DNA of 64,000 nt. Source: Escallonia rubra (Eukaryota; Streptophyta; Magnoliopsida; Escalloniales; Escalloniaceae). The stretch is taken from positions 248,001 to 312,000 of the forward strand of contig JAVXUO010000770.1 of assembly GCA_033065855.1 (NCBI GenBank). The letters are read 5' to 3'. Positions 1 through 9,090 of this stretch are shown here, in pieces. Positions within the stretch are counted from its first letter, which is position 1; every line of letters begins with the position of its first letter. The notes under the pieces are model-generated. The model made no database searches. It worked only from the letters and a program-made list of their open reading frames with translations, and had not been told where the DNA came from. The position numbers and the translations under genes were made by a program.

Positions 1-1736
1 CCAGCAAGTTCGTCAGGCAATAACTGGTTGAGGGGATTGAACTAGTGATCCTCATGCATGCACCTATTGGCAACGAATAAAATATATAAAGCATGATCCA
101 CCCTTTTCAAAGCATAGAACATCGACCAAACAAGCTTCTAATCTAGTATATTACGTATAATGAGAGGTCAAGTGTGATCAAATGAGTGAGCAATGAGCAT
201 GATCTATCATTGGTGAAAAAGCTTTCCTAAAGGTTTTCTTCTTAACAACACGGGATAAAATGTTGAGCAAACTGACGTGTTTGCAATTCCGTCAAGAAGG
301 AAACAACTACAAGAACGAAAGGAACTTGAGAAAATTAAGAAACTCTCTGGCTGGCAACAGTCTATCAGTAGGAGGAATGCCTAAACCTTCTTGCATCCTT
401 GCACAATTAAACACCTAGCCACTTTAACTTGTTCTTATACCAACACATATGTTGGATAGGAAGCAGTGAATTACAGATAGCATGATAAGACTTCTGCTAT
501 AACTAAAACAAGACAACATACAACATATTTCAGCACCACAGGAGATATCTTAGAGAATTACCCCAGGAATGCACAAAATCGTTCTTAGATTCTTCACATG
601 TAGGGTTTTCCTACACATGAAACTAGTGGATAGAGATAAGTTCAAACTGTAAGAACAGAGCGCTCAGCCTGCTGCTAGAATGGAATTATCAAAGATTCAT
701 GCGTGCTCGTATGCTAGTATCTTTCAGGAATATACTAGTCCAATCACACGAGTAATCACGCCATTAACACTAAATTACATAAGAATATGCTACTGCAATA
801 GAATATTATAGGCCCTTCCCACCCTCTCTCCCCCTCGTTCCCACTCTCCCCTCTTTCCCCCTCTCCCTCTCTCAATAATCTAACTTCCTCCTCTAGATAA
901 AGGTTGGGAGATATCTACCATCCGCTAAAGGTTGTGAGATATCTACCATTTGCTTAGCTAAAACTCCTAGCACAGTATACGTGTTTCAGCAACTACATAC
1001 AATGTTATTTTAGTAAGTGCCGACTAGTCTAGCCAACTGTTGGATCAAGCAGCACCAAGACCAAGAATAACACTGGCCCCCTACATTTACAGCATTAGGG
1101 ATCATCAATAGACTCCTTATTCTAGCATATTCCTGAGAATCGGGCCATGCACCTCCCTCCTCAAGTTTTGTTTAAATGCCAAAAAAGATCAAATGACTTC
1201 CTTGATACCTATGAACACCTATGACCGACTTAGTAAACTGAAAATCCCAGGATAGAAGTCAACTTAGAAAAAAGTTTTGTCAGCACGAGTTTAAATGCTG
1301 CACAGAATCTGAATGACCCTGTTAACAGCCTGAATTCAGCAGCCATCCCACCCGTAGAGCTTGAATCATACTACAATAACATGCAGTAAAAAGAAGCTTC
1401 CCATCTTCCTAGTTTTAATACAACTAATGTTAAAACGCTTAATAGACATAGAAAGGGGTCTTTTACACCAATGGGACATTCACACACTGATTAAGAGATT
1501 GCTAACATAAAGCATTACTCTGAGTTCGGAACATCCTCAAAATTTCAAAGAGGGCAGCATCCAACACTGAATAAACACCTTCATCGTATATGAATCTCAA
1601 AACATACTCAGTAATATACCCGATACATGAACAATTCAATTGATAGTAACACAACAAAAAAATTCAAAGCAATTATTGTACCAATGTATATATAACATCA
1701 ACCATAACTTGAAATCCCGAATTACCAACCGATCGC
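1..1736. other. Non-coding flank downstream of the F-box gene
   Basis: No convincing coding region is seen. The stretch is moderately AT-rich. It has a C/T-rich tract at about 818-873 and a short tandem duplication of about 27 bp at 902-955 (gagatatctacca motif twice). It lies 3' of the minus-strand F-box gene, so its right-hand part may include that gene's 3' UTR. No repeat boundary is recognised. Confidence 0.5.
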
Positions 1737-2825
1737 CTACGGCATTGCAGTGAGCCGAGCCTCAAACACAAACCCACGGAGCAACCCATCCCCGTTCCCC
1801 GGCACACCATCAATCCACCGCCACTCTGCCTTTGCCGCCTCGCAATCCCACAGTGCCAGCCGCCCGATCCTCTTAGCCGAAAAGCAGACCCTATTCCCCC
1901 CTCCAAACACCTTGAACTTGCTCGACTCCTGAAAACACCTGAACATCTCTGCCGGCATACGCCCCGCCTCGTCCCACTCCAGGCTCTCCAAGTCCAGCCT
2001 CAGTATCAAGATCGTCGAGCACGTCGCGTTCAGCGAAAACGACGACTTTAGCCCCCCAATCATTAGTACTTTCTTCCCCACCCCCTTAACCAAACGGGGT
2101 CGTTTTAGAATGTCGAAAACATCGCCCCACTCGTGCTTTTCAAGCCGGGTCCACGGCTGAGAGCTCTGTAGGTTCGAGATTGTAGATATGAAGAGCTTCC
2201 ATTGGCTCCTCCAGGGCGATCCGACGTCGCATAAGGCGAGTATGGAATCGGAGACCAAAATGGGGCTACGTGGCTTGGAGGGTAAATTGGAAGAGAACTT
2301 GAGCCAGTTGTTGTTGGTGGAGCCGGAATAGTAGAGGGCGGCAAGTTCGGTGAGGACGAGGACATGGTCGGGGGGGCCGACGAGAACGGAGCCGTGGCGG
2401 GACCAGGCGGAGCCGAGATGGGGGAGGGGGCGGTGGGCCTGGGTGAGTGGGTTGCAGGCGATGAGGGTTTTGTGCGGGGGGGAGTGGGCCTGGGCCCAGA
2501 GGTAGAGGAGGCCGAGGGAGGAGGCGACGGGGTGGAGGGAGGGGAAGGGGAGGAAAGAGAGGGGGAAGGTGAGCCAGAGGTGGGTGGAGGAGGGGTCGAA
2601 GGCGTGGAGGAGGGGGGTGGGGGAGGATGGGTGGTGGGGGCGGAGGGCGAGGAGGGGAGGCGGAGGGGGGAGGGAGGAGAGGAGGAGGAGGAAGGAGGGG
2701 GAGGAGAGGGTGGAGAGGAGGGACCTGCAGACTGACTTGCAGATGGCGAGCTGGCGGAGGGGGAGGCGGCTGAGGATCTGGTGGAGGGTGTCCTGTGGGA
2801 GGAGGTACAGTGGGGAGGATTCCAT
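1737..2825 (-). CDS. F-box protein, kelch/galactose-oxidase type
   Basis: A single uninterrupted exon encodes 362 aa from an ATG at 2825. Residues about 5-50 form an F-box (LPQDTLHQILSRLPLRQLAI, then VCRSLL), the segment that binds SKP1/ASK in SCF ubiquitin ligases. A Pro/Leu/Ser-rich stretch follows, then a C-terminal half with blade-like pieces typical of plant F-box/kelch proteins (VLMIGG, ESSKFKVFGGGNRVCF, RLALWDCEAAKAEWRWIDGV). The likely role is substrate recognition for ubiquitination; the substrate is unknown. The length suits families such as At5g43190 or At5g15710, but the exact orthologue is not settled. The coding strand is very C-rich in its 5' half, so the opposite strand shows spurious G-rich ORFs. 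The pyrimidine-rich sequence just upstream (2826-2890) is probably 5' UTR. Confidence 0.85.
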   Translation of the reverse strand: MESSPLYLLPQDTLHQILSRLPLRQLAICKSVCRSLLSTLSSPSFLLLLSSLPPPPPLLALRPHHPSSPTPLLHAFDPSSTHLWLTFPLSFLPFPSLHPVASSLGLLYLWAQAHSPPHKTLIACNPLTQAHRPLPHLGSAWSRHGSVLVGPPDHVLVLTELAALYYSGSTNNNWLKFSSNLPSKPRSPILVSDSILALCDVGSPWRSQWKLFISTISNLQSSQPWTRLEKHEWGDVFDILKRPRLVKGVGKKVLMIGGLKSSFSLNATCSTILILRLDLESLEWDEAGRMPAEMFRCFQESSKFKVFGGGNRVCFSAKRIGRLALWDCEAAKAEWRWIDGVPGNGDGLLRGFVFEARLTAMP

Positions 2826-2970
2826 TGTAGAGGTGGCGGGTGGTGGTTGTCGGAAATGTTTGGTGAGTTAGATAGAGAGATGGGGTGGTGGGTGGTGGTG
2901 GGGACTTGGGGTTGCTGGTGGTTGACTGGTTTGTCCTGGTGGGGGCAATTTCTGGTGTTTAGTTTAGTTT

Positions 2971-4019
2971 AAGGTGAAAAGTTGAGTCCAGTATTTCTCT
3001 TTTTCTTTTTGTGACTTTATTTTGGTCAATTAAAGAAATGTGCCCCAACTTTCAAGCCTTTACCTCTTTCTCCCCTTTCTGCGATCCCTCCCCTCCCTTT
3101 CCTCCCCAATTCCCCCAATTTTCCATCCTCACAGCGAGCCCGCCACCACTCGACCACCGAGCCAACCACCATTCCACTCCGCGCCAAAGAACACCATATG
3201 CTCGACCACCATTAGCCCATAATTTTGTCCCTAGCTTGACCACCATAAACCCACCATTTCTTCCCCTAGCTCGATCACCATCAGCCCCTACCACTGTCGC
3301 CACTATCATTTCACCACCACCAATAAACCATCCATCGTTCAACCCTCACCTTTGCCACCATCTACTAACCACTAGCGAAGTCAAATACACCGTCACTGCC
3401 ACCGCCGCCACACCACAAGCACTGTCAATCACCACATCTACAAGGCACCAAGACCTCCCTAATTTACGGCAGCACCAGCTCTTGCACCTAGTGATTTGGT
3501 TCTATTTTTTTCTTAATATGTCAATTATGATTTTTTTTTTCCATTTCTTTTTACCACGACTGTGGTGGATGTGAAAAATGATAGTGAGTTGATTGAAATG
3601 ATGGAGGCTACGGTATATATTTTGCTAGTGATAATGTTGGATTTGGTTATAATGGGGATCATGTTGTTGTGGTAGATGGTAGCAATGGCCTTTCCCCCAC
3701 AGGAGGGGGAGGAGGGTGATGGGTGTAAAGGAACGTGGTGGGTTTGTTTGGGGAAATGTGTTTGTAGCAATGTTGGACGGTGACAATGTTGAAGGCAGTG
3801 GTGGTTGGACAAGAAACTGATTTCGGGACTGTCATGTGCATAACATATGCTATATTTGCCTTAAAACCATGAAAAGACGAATTTAGCAGGAAAAACAAAC
3901 AGATGGACTAAAATGATGACGGAGTATAATACATGGATTAGTTTCAAGGATTTAGAACTTCAGGGACTGAAATAAAAAAAAAGGGACAAAGTATGAGGGA
4001 CTCAAATTGAATTATCCCT
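2971..4019. mobile_element. Probable small TIR element with a CCA-rich core
   Basis: The ends look like imperfect inverted repeats. The left end reads AAGTTGAGTCC, a T-rich run, then TTTATTTTGGTC (2980-3030). The right end read backwards is AATTTGAGTCCC, a T-rich run, then ATTTCAGTCC (3965-4010). The core has a CCACCA-rich half (3130-3480) and a GGTGGT-rich half (3550-3830) with only spurious ORFs. No clean target duplication was found. It may instead be unrelated low-complexity DNA. Confidence 0.35.
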
Positions 4020-4721
4020 ATTTTTTTTTTATCTTCATTTCGTGGAAATCGAGAACAATCTAGGAAAGCCTTTCTAGGACAATACATTCTAAGAAAATGT
4101 TTTCAAAATCAACTCTCATTTCAAGATAAAAAGGGCAACAAAATTATGTAGACACTTTCAAATTTCAATAATGTTTTAAGAACTCTAAAAGATCACCTTA
4201 CTGAAAAATGAGAAATGAGATAAATGAAAATTCAAAGAAAACAAAAAACCAACATGACCTAACATAAGCAAGTAGAAGACATATTAAGTTTCGAAGGAAA
4301 TTTCTACATATTAAGTTTAAAAGGAAATTAGTTCTTGCACTCCTTCAGCAATGGCGCTCCAATGAAGTGTTACAAGAAAAAAACCGAAGTGCCATGAAAG
4401 GGCTTTTGTGGTGAAGTAGAGTGCAAGTGATACTTTTTTGCTGATTACCATCGTCAAAATCTTTGTCCATGGCTAGTTTGGATCTGCTCCAAAAATTATA
4501 TCACTTCGTTTTCCCACCATCAAAGCACATCCTCTGTAATAAGTTCGTAGCAATCAAGCTTTTTTTTTCATTTTTTCCCCAAGATATGATTGGTCTACCC
4601 GCAACTCGTATTACTCGATAAACTTGGCGCATTGTATCTGTCTTATACGAGCATCTAAATGCCTACATTAGATACGAACAAACCATTTCAAGTGATCTAG
4701 TATCATCTTTTTTCTCAATTG
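4020..4721. other. Intergenic, no feature recognised
   Basis: AT-rich spacer between the CCA-rich element and the LINE target site. No ORF, RNA gene or repeat boundary is seen. Confidence 0.5.
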
Positions 4722-4736
4722 GCATCACCTGCAATT
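4722..4736. repeat. LINE target-site duplication, 3' copy
   Basis: GCATCACCTGCAATT, identical to 12332-12346 and directly abutting the LINE poly(A). Confidence 0.93.
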
Positions 4737-4908
4737 TTTTTTTTTTTTTTGGTAATAAGAGAATTGCATAGATAATTTAAAAGAAGTCCACGGCCGGAGG
4801 CCATACAAGATCGAAATACAAATAAAGCCAACATCTGGCTAAACAGTAATAGAAACCTATCGGGGCACCCTACCAACGTACAAACTATCATCATAAAATA
4901 AGACAGGC

Positions 4909-7900
4909 CTACATCCAGACTGTATCATCAACCCAATCTTGATAGATATTTGTGCGGGCCTGGCAAGCAAAAGTAGCAAGAAAGCGTGCTTCCTTCAAAA
5001 GGTGTGGATCTGCCCTGTCGATACTATAATGATGATAATCTGTTACCATAGAGCAAAAGTCATAGAAAATGGGTGCCACCGTATCTAGGATATTCTCAGA
5101 GCCCTCCATCTGATTAAGGAGAAAACACGAATCAGTTAGTACTTTTATGTGAAAAAACTTTTGTTGCAGAGCCCAAGAAGAGGCTAACAATAATCCGTGG
5201 GCTAAAGCAGTAAATTTATCAGAAGATAAAGTGGAGAAAGCTGCTGATCCACATCTAATAGAATTGAAATAACAAGATAATCCAATACCCGCCCTAAGCC
5301 GTTTTTTATCAAAACAAGAGTGAATGGCCATAGTAAAACTGTGGGGGTTAAAGCAACAGCAAGTCGAAAGGTTGCTATGAACACAAATTGGCAAAGAAAA
5401 CAAAGGCAACTGCAAAAGGTTTCTGTTTGGGGAACAGTTTGGCTGAGGTAACAAGCGTGGTGATGATGGAATTTTCTTGAAAAGATGGTATAAAGAATTA
5501 GAAAGGGATAGTATCTGAGGTATAATGTCCCGCGGGTTAAAGGGAATATCACGAAAAACTAGATTATTACGGTGTAACCAAATAAACCAAAACGTAACAA
5601 AGAAATATATAGTGGCTAAGGCATTGGACCGAACAACACTAGGAGAAAGCCAAGCAATAAGCCATTCTCTACTAGTGCAGGAAAAATCATCCACTTTAAT
5701 ACCAAGTGGAATACCAAACCATATCGGTCGAATCCTAGGACATTTTAAAAAGAGGTGCGTGGTATCTTCCAAGTGGAGTTTGCATAGAGGGCAAAGGTCA
5801 CAAGGAAGGATATTGAGATGTTTCAGATTTGCACGTAAGGGTAACCTATCCCATAAAATTTGCCAGATCAAGAAGCAAATTTTGATCGGTAAAGGAAGAC
5901 GCCAGACCAGGGTCCAAGGATTGACACGGGCAGGGGTAGGGGGGTAGGGAAGTTGTAAATGCGAATTTAGACTCAGAGATTTTGCTTCATAGAGCAAAGC
6001 ATACGCCGAGGAGACAGTAAAATTTCCATGCATTGTTTGACCCCAGACGTGTTGATCATCAAAGTCAAGCTTTGGAATATGAATGGCCAAGATACTATTG
6101 GCAATTGAAGGAGAGAATAAACTTTCAATCTTGTGACGATCCCAACTTCCGTTCTGCATTAAGTCACACACAAGATCTGTGTTCAAAGGACGCTGTCCAC
6201 TTGGTACTTGTAGCACTTTATCTTGTGAGGGGATCCAAAAATCAGTCCAAATTGAAATATTTCTGCCATTTCCAACTTGCCACCTGAGTCCAGTTAGCAG
6301 AGTCGTTCGTCCGCATAGAATACCTCGCCAGCCATTTGAAAAATTGCCAGATGCCGCAGAGGAAAGAAAACCCTGTCGAACACAATATTTACCTCGCATG
6401 ACCCTAGCAAGAAGGGATTCAGGTTCGACCCATAAGCGCCATGCTGTTTTGGCTAGGAGCGCTTGATTGAAAAGTCTTGTATTTTTGAACCCAAGTCCAC
6501 CAATGTCCAGGGGCCCACAAAGTGCATGCGAGTTGATCCAGTGTATTCCTTTATGATTATCATCACCTGACCACCAGAAGTTTCCCAACAAGGAATCAAT
6601 CTTATGGCATACATGGGCAGGGAAGAGACATACCTGCATGTGGTAGATGAGAAGGGATTGAAGTACAGATTTAATTAAAGTGGCACGTCCTGCTTTATTA
6701 AGGAGAAGGCCTTTCCAGCTAGCACACCGATCTCTGATTTTATCAATGAGGTCTCTGAAAAAGTCTTTCTTCTTGGTGAGAATATCGAGAGTGCATCCCA
6801 AATAAGAACCAAAACCCTCTATTATCGAAAACCCCAAAACTTGGGTTACTTGATCCGATAAGCTAGATCCTGAGTTAGGGCTCAGCGTAACAGAAGATTT
6901 GGCAAAATTGATTTGTTGTCCTGATTCGGAGCAGTAGGTATCAAGAATATTTTTGATGGCATCAATAGATTGCAGATTTATCTTCGTGAAAATCATGGCA
7001 TCGTCTGCGAAGAAAAGATGATTTATGGAGGGACTGTGCTTGCCAGCTTGAATACCCGAAATTAACCTCATATCTTGAGCGTGTGTCAGTGCAGCTGAAA
7101 GGGCTTCTGCACACAAAATAAAAAGATATGGCGATAGCGGATCCCCCTGCCGGAGTCCACATTTTGGGTGTATGCGCTTGGAAGGTGATCCATTAACCAA
7201 CACCTCGTAGGTAACTGTAGATACACACTGCATAATTAAGTGTATAAGATGAGCTGGATATTGCATTTTCCGAAGAACTGCTTCCAAGAAATCCCAATTA
7301 ACCCTGTCATATGCCTTGCTCATATCCATCTTGATAGCTCCCAAAACACTCTTGGATCGTTTAGTCAGTCTTATTTTATTGGTCAGCTCCTGAGCAATGA
7401 GGATATTATCTGCAATAAACCTTTTAGCCACAAAGGCATTCTGGAACTCAGAAACAAGACCGCCCAGGGTTCCTTTGATCCTGTTGACCAAAACCTTAGA
7501 AATGACTTTGTACATAGAATTGCAGAGACTAATAGGGCGGAAATCACTAGAAGTTTGAGGGTTCTTGCATTTGGGAATTAGAACAATAAAAGATTTATTG
7601 ACTATACTGAGCATGTGTCCAGATCGTAAGAAAGACAATGCGGCTGCCGTAATCGGTCTTTCCATAAAGTCCCAGCATTTCTGATACACAATAGCTGGGA
7701 TTCCATCCGGGCCTGGGGCTTTTAGCGGTTTGATTTGAAACAAAGCTTGTTTAACTTCGGTGCCCGTAAAAGGTCGATCCAAAAATCTTTTTTGGGTTTC
7801 CGAAAGAGCTCTCGAAATTCCTTCAACCATAGAACTGTTGGGGTTGAGAGAGAAATTGAAATTTAAAGGGCAGAAAATAAGGTTGAAATGATCAACAAGA

Positions 7901-9090
7901 CATCGCTCAATATCCATATGGGAGGTAAAAATAGTGTTACTAGCATCAGTAATGGTAACTATACGATTCCAATTTCGTCGAATTTTCGTAGAGGTTTGAA
8001 AAAACTTAGTGTTTCGGTCCCCCAATTTCAGCCATTTGGACTTAGCTTTCTGAGCCCAAAGGATTTCTTCACATTCCAAAAGCCAATCTAGTTTGCATCG
8101 TGCCAACTGATCCAACTCTTGAGCGTGCATATCAGGGAGCCTAGATTGGTAATGGTGCAAAAGGGCAACTGTGTCCTTGATTTGGGTATCTAAATTACCA
8201 AAACACTCCTTATTCCAGATCCCCATTTCCTTCATCATAATAGAGCCCCACGAGACAACTTTAAATAGTGGTGAGCCCTCAACTGGCTGACACCAAGCTT
8301 TAAAAATAGTGCTTTTCCCCATAGGGTGGTTCAACCACATTGCCTCAAACCGCTTCGGCCGTAAAAAATGCTTCTCTGCTGGTTGCGTGTCTAGAATTAA
8401 AGGGGCATGATCCGACGATTGTATGCCAAGATTTGTGAGAGTAGCAAGAGGGAACAAAGAAATCCAATCAAGATTTGCAAATCCACGATCAATGCGTTCA
8501 TAGGTACAGGTCTGGTCTTGGTGGTTATTTGTCCACGTAAAAGATGGGCCCACCCATTTCAAATCCATTAGATGAAAAGATCGCAGCATCTCTGCCAGGA
8601 TCTCATGCCCCGGTGTACACCGCGCATTTAGGCCTGTCTTATCTGAGGGTAATAAGACTTGGTTAAAATCCCCAATAAGGACGAGTGGAGATCTAACGGT
8701 TGATAGGGCTGCAGATATTCTTTCCCAGGTCTTCTTCCTTTTTGAGAGGACAGGATGTCCATAGATGAAACCCGACACCCAAGATGTGTCATTGTTGCTT
8801 TGAAAGTGAATCAAAATGATATTTTTATCCTTATAAAGAACACTTCCATTCAACTCATTCGTCCAACCAACCCACAGGCCTCCTTTGGTACCAGAGGGAC
8901 CTCCCGGATCAACTCCAGTTGTAGATGAAAATCCCAGCTTCAGAAATTTGGAGGTAACAAAATCAAACGATTTTTTTGTTTCTTGTAGAAAAATACAATC
9001 GGGTTTACAGATCCGAGTCATCTTTAGTGCTGCACGAACTGATAGGGCATGACCTAACCCACGGCAGATGAAGGGGTTGTTGCGAGACAA
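4909..9090 (-). CDS. LINE ORF2: endonuclease and reverse transcriptase
   Basis: An open frame of about 1393 codons. An APE-type endonuclease covers residues about 8-235 (QETK at 36-39, GDFN at 140-143, SDHAP at 226-230). Reverse transcriptase covers about 455-740 (KMDMSKAYDRVNW near 590, GLRQGDPLSPYLF at 645-657, FADD at 694-697). A zf-RVT domain lies at about 1110-1190 (CDLCPLC then THLFLKCP). The C-terminal RNase H-like segment is degenerate: the expected acidic residue in the helix motif is replaced (TALAHGLL), while a VLTDS aspartate is kept. All catalytic residues of the endonuclease and polymerase appear present, so the protein could be active. The frame opens after a TGA at 9114-9112. 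There is no ATG before residue 24, which is already inside the endonuclease fold; residue 1 as numbered is a TTG. It overlaps ORF1 by at least 86 nt in the +1 frame. Confidence 0.92.
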   Translation of the reverse strand: MSRNNPFICRGLGHALSVRAALKMTRICKPDCIFLQETKKSFDFVTSKFLKLGFSSTTGVDPGGPSGTKGGLWVGWTNELNGSVLYKDKNIILIHFQSNNDTSWVSGFIYGHPVLSKRKKTWERISAALSTVRSPLVLIGDFNQVLLPSDKTGLNARCTPGHEILAEMLRSFHLMDLKWVGPSFTWTNNHQDQTCTYERIDRGFANLDWISLFPLATLTNLGIQSSDHAPLILDTQPAEKHFLRPKRFEAMWLNHPMGKSTIFKAWCQPVEGSPLFKVVSWGSIMMKEMGIWNKECFGNLDTQIKDTVALLHHYQSRLPDMHAQELDQLARCKLDWLLECEEILWAQKAKSKWLKLGDRNTKFFQTSTKIRRNWNRIVTITDASNTIFTSHMDIERCLVDHFNLIFCPLNFNFSLNPNSSMVEGISRALSETQKRFLDRPFTGTEVKQALFQIKPLKAPGPDGIPAIVYQKCWDFMERPITAAALSFLRSGHMLSIVNKSFIVLIPKCKNPQTSSDFRPISLCNSMYKVISKVLVNRIKGTLGGLVSEFQNAFVAKRFIADNILIAQELTNKIRLTKRSKSVLGAIKMDMSKAYDRVNWDFLEAVLRKMQYPAHLIHLIMQCVSTVTYEVLVNGSPSKRIHPKCGLRQGDPLSPYLFILCAEALSAALTHAQDMRLISGIQAGKHSPSINHLFFADDAMIFTKINLQSIDAIKNILDTYCSESGQQINFAKSSVTLSPNSGSSLSDQVTQVLGFSIIEGFGSYLGCTLDILTKKKDFFRDLIDKIRDRCASWKGLLLNKAGRATLIKSVLQSLLIYHMQVCLFPAHVCHKIDSLLGNFWWSGDDNHKGIHWINSHALCGPLDIGGLGFKNTRLFNQALLAKTAWRLWVEPESLLARVMRGKYCVRQGFLSSAASGNFSNGWRGILCGRTTLLTGLRWQVGNGRNISIWTDFWIPSQDKVLQVPSGQRPLNTDLVCDLMQNGSWDRHKIESLFSPSIANSILAIHIPKLDFDDQHVWGQTMHGNFTVSSAYALLYEAKSLSLNSHLQLPYPPTPARVNPWTLVWRLPLPIKICFLIWQILWDRLPLRANLKHLNILPCDLCPLCKLHLEDTTHLFLKCPRIRPIWFGIPLGIKVDDFSCTSREWLIAWLSPSVVRSNALATIYFFVTFWFIWLHRNNLVFRDIPFNPRDIIPQILSLSNSLYHLFKKIPSSPRLLPQPNCSPNRNLLQLPLFSLPICVHSNLSTCCCFNPHSFTMAIHSCFDKKRLRAGIGLSCYFNSIRCGSAAFSTLSSDKFTALAHGLLLASSWALQQKFFHIKVLTDSCFLLNQMEGSENILDTVAPIFYDFCSMVTDYHHYSIDRADPHLLKEARFLATFACQARTNIYQDWVDDTVWM

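Noticed and set aside
2364-2871. Long Gly/Glu/Arg-rich plus-strand ORFs
   Set aside because: They are antisense shadows of the C-rich F-box gene; no start context, domains or splice signals.
3011-3574. 187-codon Pro/Thr/His-rich ORF
   Set aside because: Low-complexity CCACCA sequence within a probable repeat; no domain, composition-driven.
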